Positions 6,547-6,810 of a stretch of 6,810 bases of DNA are shown in pieces. The notes beneath the pieces are model-generated. The model was not told where the DNA came from and did not search any database. It saw nothing but the letters and a program-made list of their open reading frames with translations. Both the position numbers and the translations under genes were made by a program. Source of the DNA: Pseudomonadota bacterium. Lineage in GTDB: Bacteria > Pseudomonadota > Alphaproteobacteria > UBA828 > JAPUJA01. The stretch spans positions 1 through 6,810 of the forward strand of contig JAPUJA010000137.1 of assembly GCA_027296525.1 (NCBI GenBank). Reading direction: 5' to 3'. Within the stretch, counting starts at the first letter, position 1. Every line of letters begins with the position of its first letter.

Positions 6547-6607
6547 GATTGTGTCGTCCTCGGTCGTCGCGTTTGCGTGACCGGCGCGGCGTCGAGCGCG
6601 CCGACGG
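6547..6607 (-). other. sucA-sucB spacer
   Basis: The 61 bases between the sucA stop and the sucB start hold the sucB ribosome binding site GAGGAC (6556-6561), 9 bases before the ATG. I see no hairpin with a T-run and no clear promoter, which is consistent with sucA and sucB sharing one transcript. Confidence 0.5.
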
Positions 6608-6810
6608 CTAGGCGGCGAGCGCCTCGGCCACGAGGGCCTGCTGATCGCGCATGAACACCTTGAGAAAGCCGGTCGCGGGCGATGCCGAGGCCGCCCGCCC
6701 GACATATTTCGGGCCTTCGCGGCCGATCGCGTCCAGGACCTCCGTGAGTTGGGGAGCGGCAAAGCTCCAGCAACCCATGTTTTGGGGTTCCTCCTGGCAC
6801 CACACGACAT
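6608..6810 (-). CDS. sucA: 2-oxoglutarate dehydrogenase E1 component, C-terminal fragment, cut by window edge
   Basis: Only the last 66 codons are visible; the gene enters from the right edge and ends at TAG (6608-6610). The visible protein starts VVWCQEEPQNMGCWSF, followed by PKYVGRAASASPATGF at 33-48 and ends in VAEALAA. These match the conserved C-terminus of E1o (the WCQEEP and Y-GR-ASASPA-G blocks). E1o is the thiamine diphosphate-dependent decarboxylase that hands succinyl groups to the E2 lipoyl arm. The cofactor-binding part lies outside the window, so integrity cannot be judged. It is the first of the three genes visible in the sucA-sucB-lpdA operon, 61 bases before sucB. Confidence 0.95.
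   Translation of the reverse strand, partial: VVWCQEEPQNMGCWSFAAPQLTEVLDAIGREGPKYVGRAASASPATGFLKVFMRDQQALVAEALAA

Overview
The window is a GC-rich stretch of bacterial chromosome. The gene content fits an alphaproteobacterium, perhaps Rhodospirillales-like: a divergent priA / transaldolase / xerC block next to a sucA-sucB-lpdA (2-oxoglutarate dehydrogenase) operon. This placement rests on gene order, protein motifs and base composition read by eye; no search was run. Nothing looks mobile. I see no tRNA, rRNA, CRISPR array, insertion sequence or attachment site.

Layout, left to right. Positions 1-966 (minus) hold the N-terminal 322 residues of the replication-restart helicase PriA, cut by the left edge. 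A 77-bp divergent spacer separates it from a plus-strand group: a small transaldolase of the FSA/TalC family (1044-1709), the tyrosine recombinase XerC (1767-2774) and, after a 141-bp gap, a stand-alone MOSC-domain protein (2916-3755). This group converges on the minus-strand operon across 34 bp that contain a GC-rich hairpin. The operon, read right to left, is sucA (last 66 codons only, 6608-6810), sucB/odhB (5236-6546) and lpdA (3790-5199).

SucA (E1, thiamine diphosphate-dependent decarboxylase), SucB (E2, lipoyl-bearing succinyltransferase core) and LpdA (E3, FAD/NAD oxidoreductase) are the three parts of the TCA-cycle 2-oxoglutarate dehydrogenase complex, so the operon encodes one machine. 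PriA and XerC both serve chromosome maintenance (fork restart and dimer resolution). The transaldolase belongs to the non-oxidative pentose phosphate pathway. The MOSC protein is the least understood gene here.

I found no convincing undescribed system; this is mostly ordinary core genome. The items most worth a second look are a 15-bp GC-rich tandem repeat in the second linker of SucB that is translated in two different reading frames because one unit is 16 bp long, an FSA-type aldolase with transaldolase-type active-site residues, and the MOSC protein. Several very long open frames lie antisense to the real genes; I treat them as shadows of GC-rich coding sequence.
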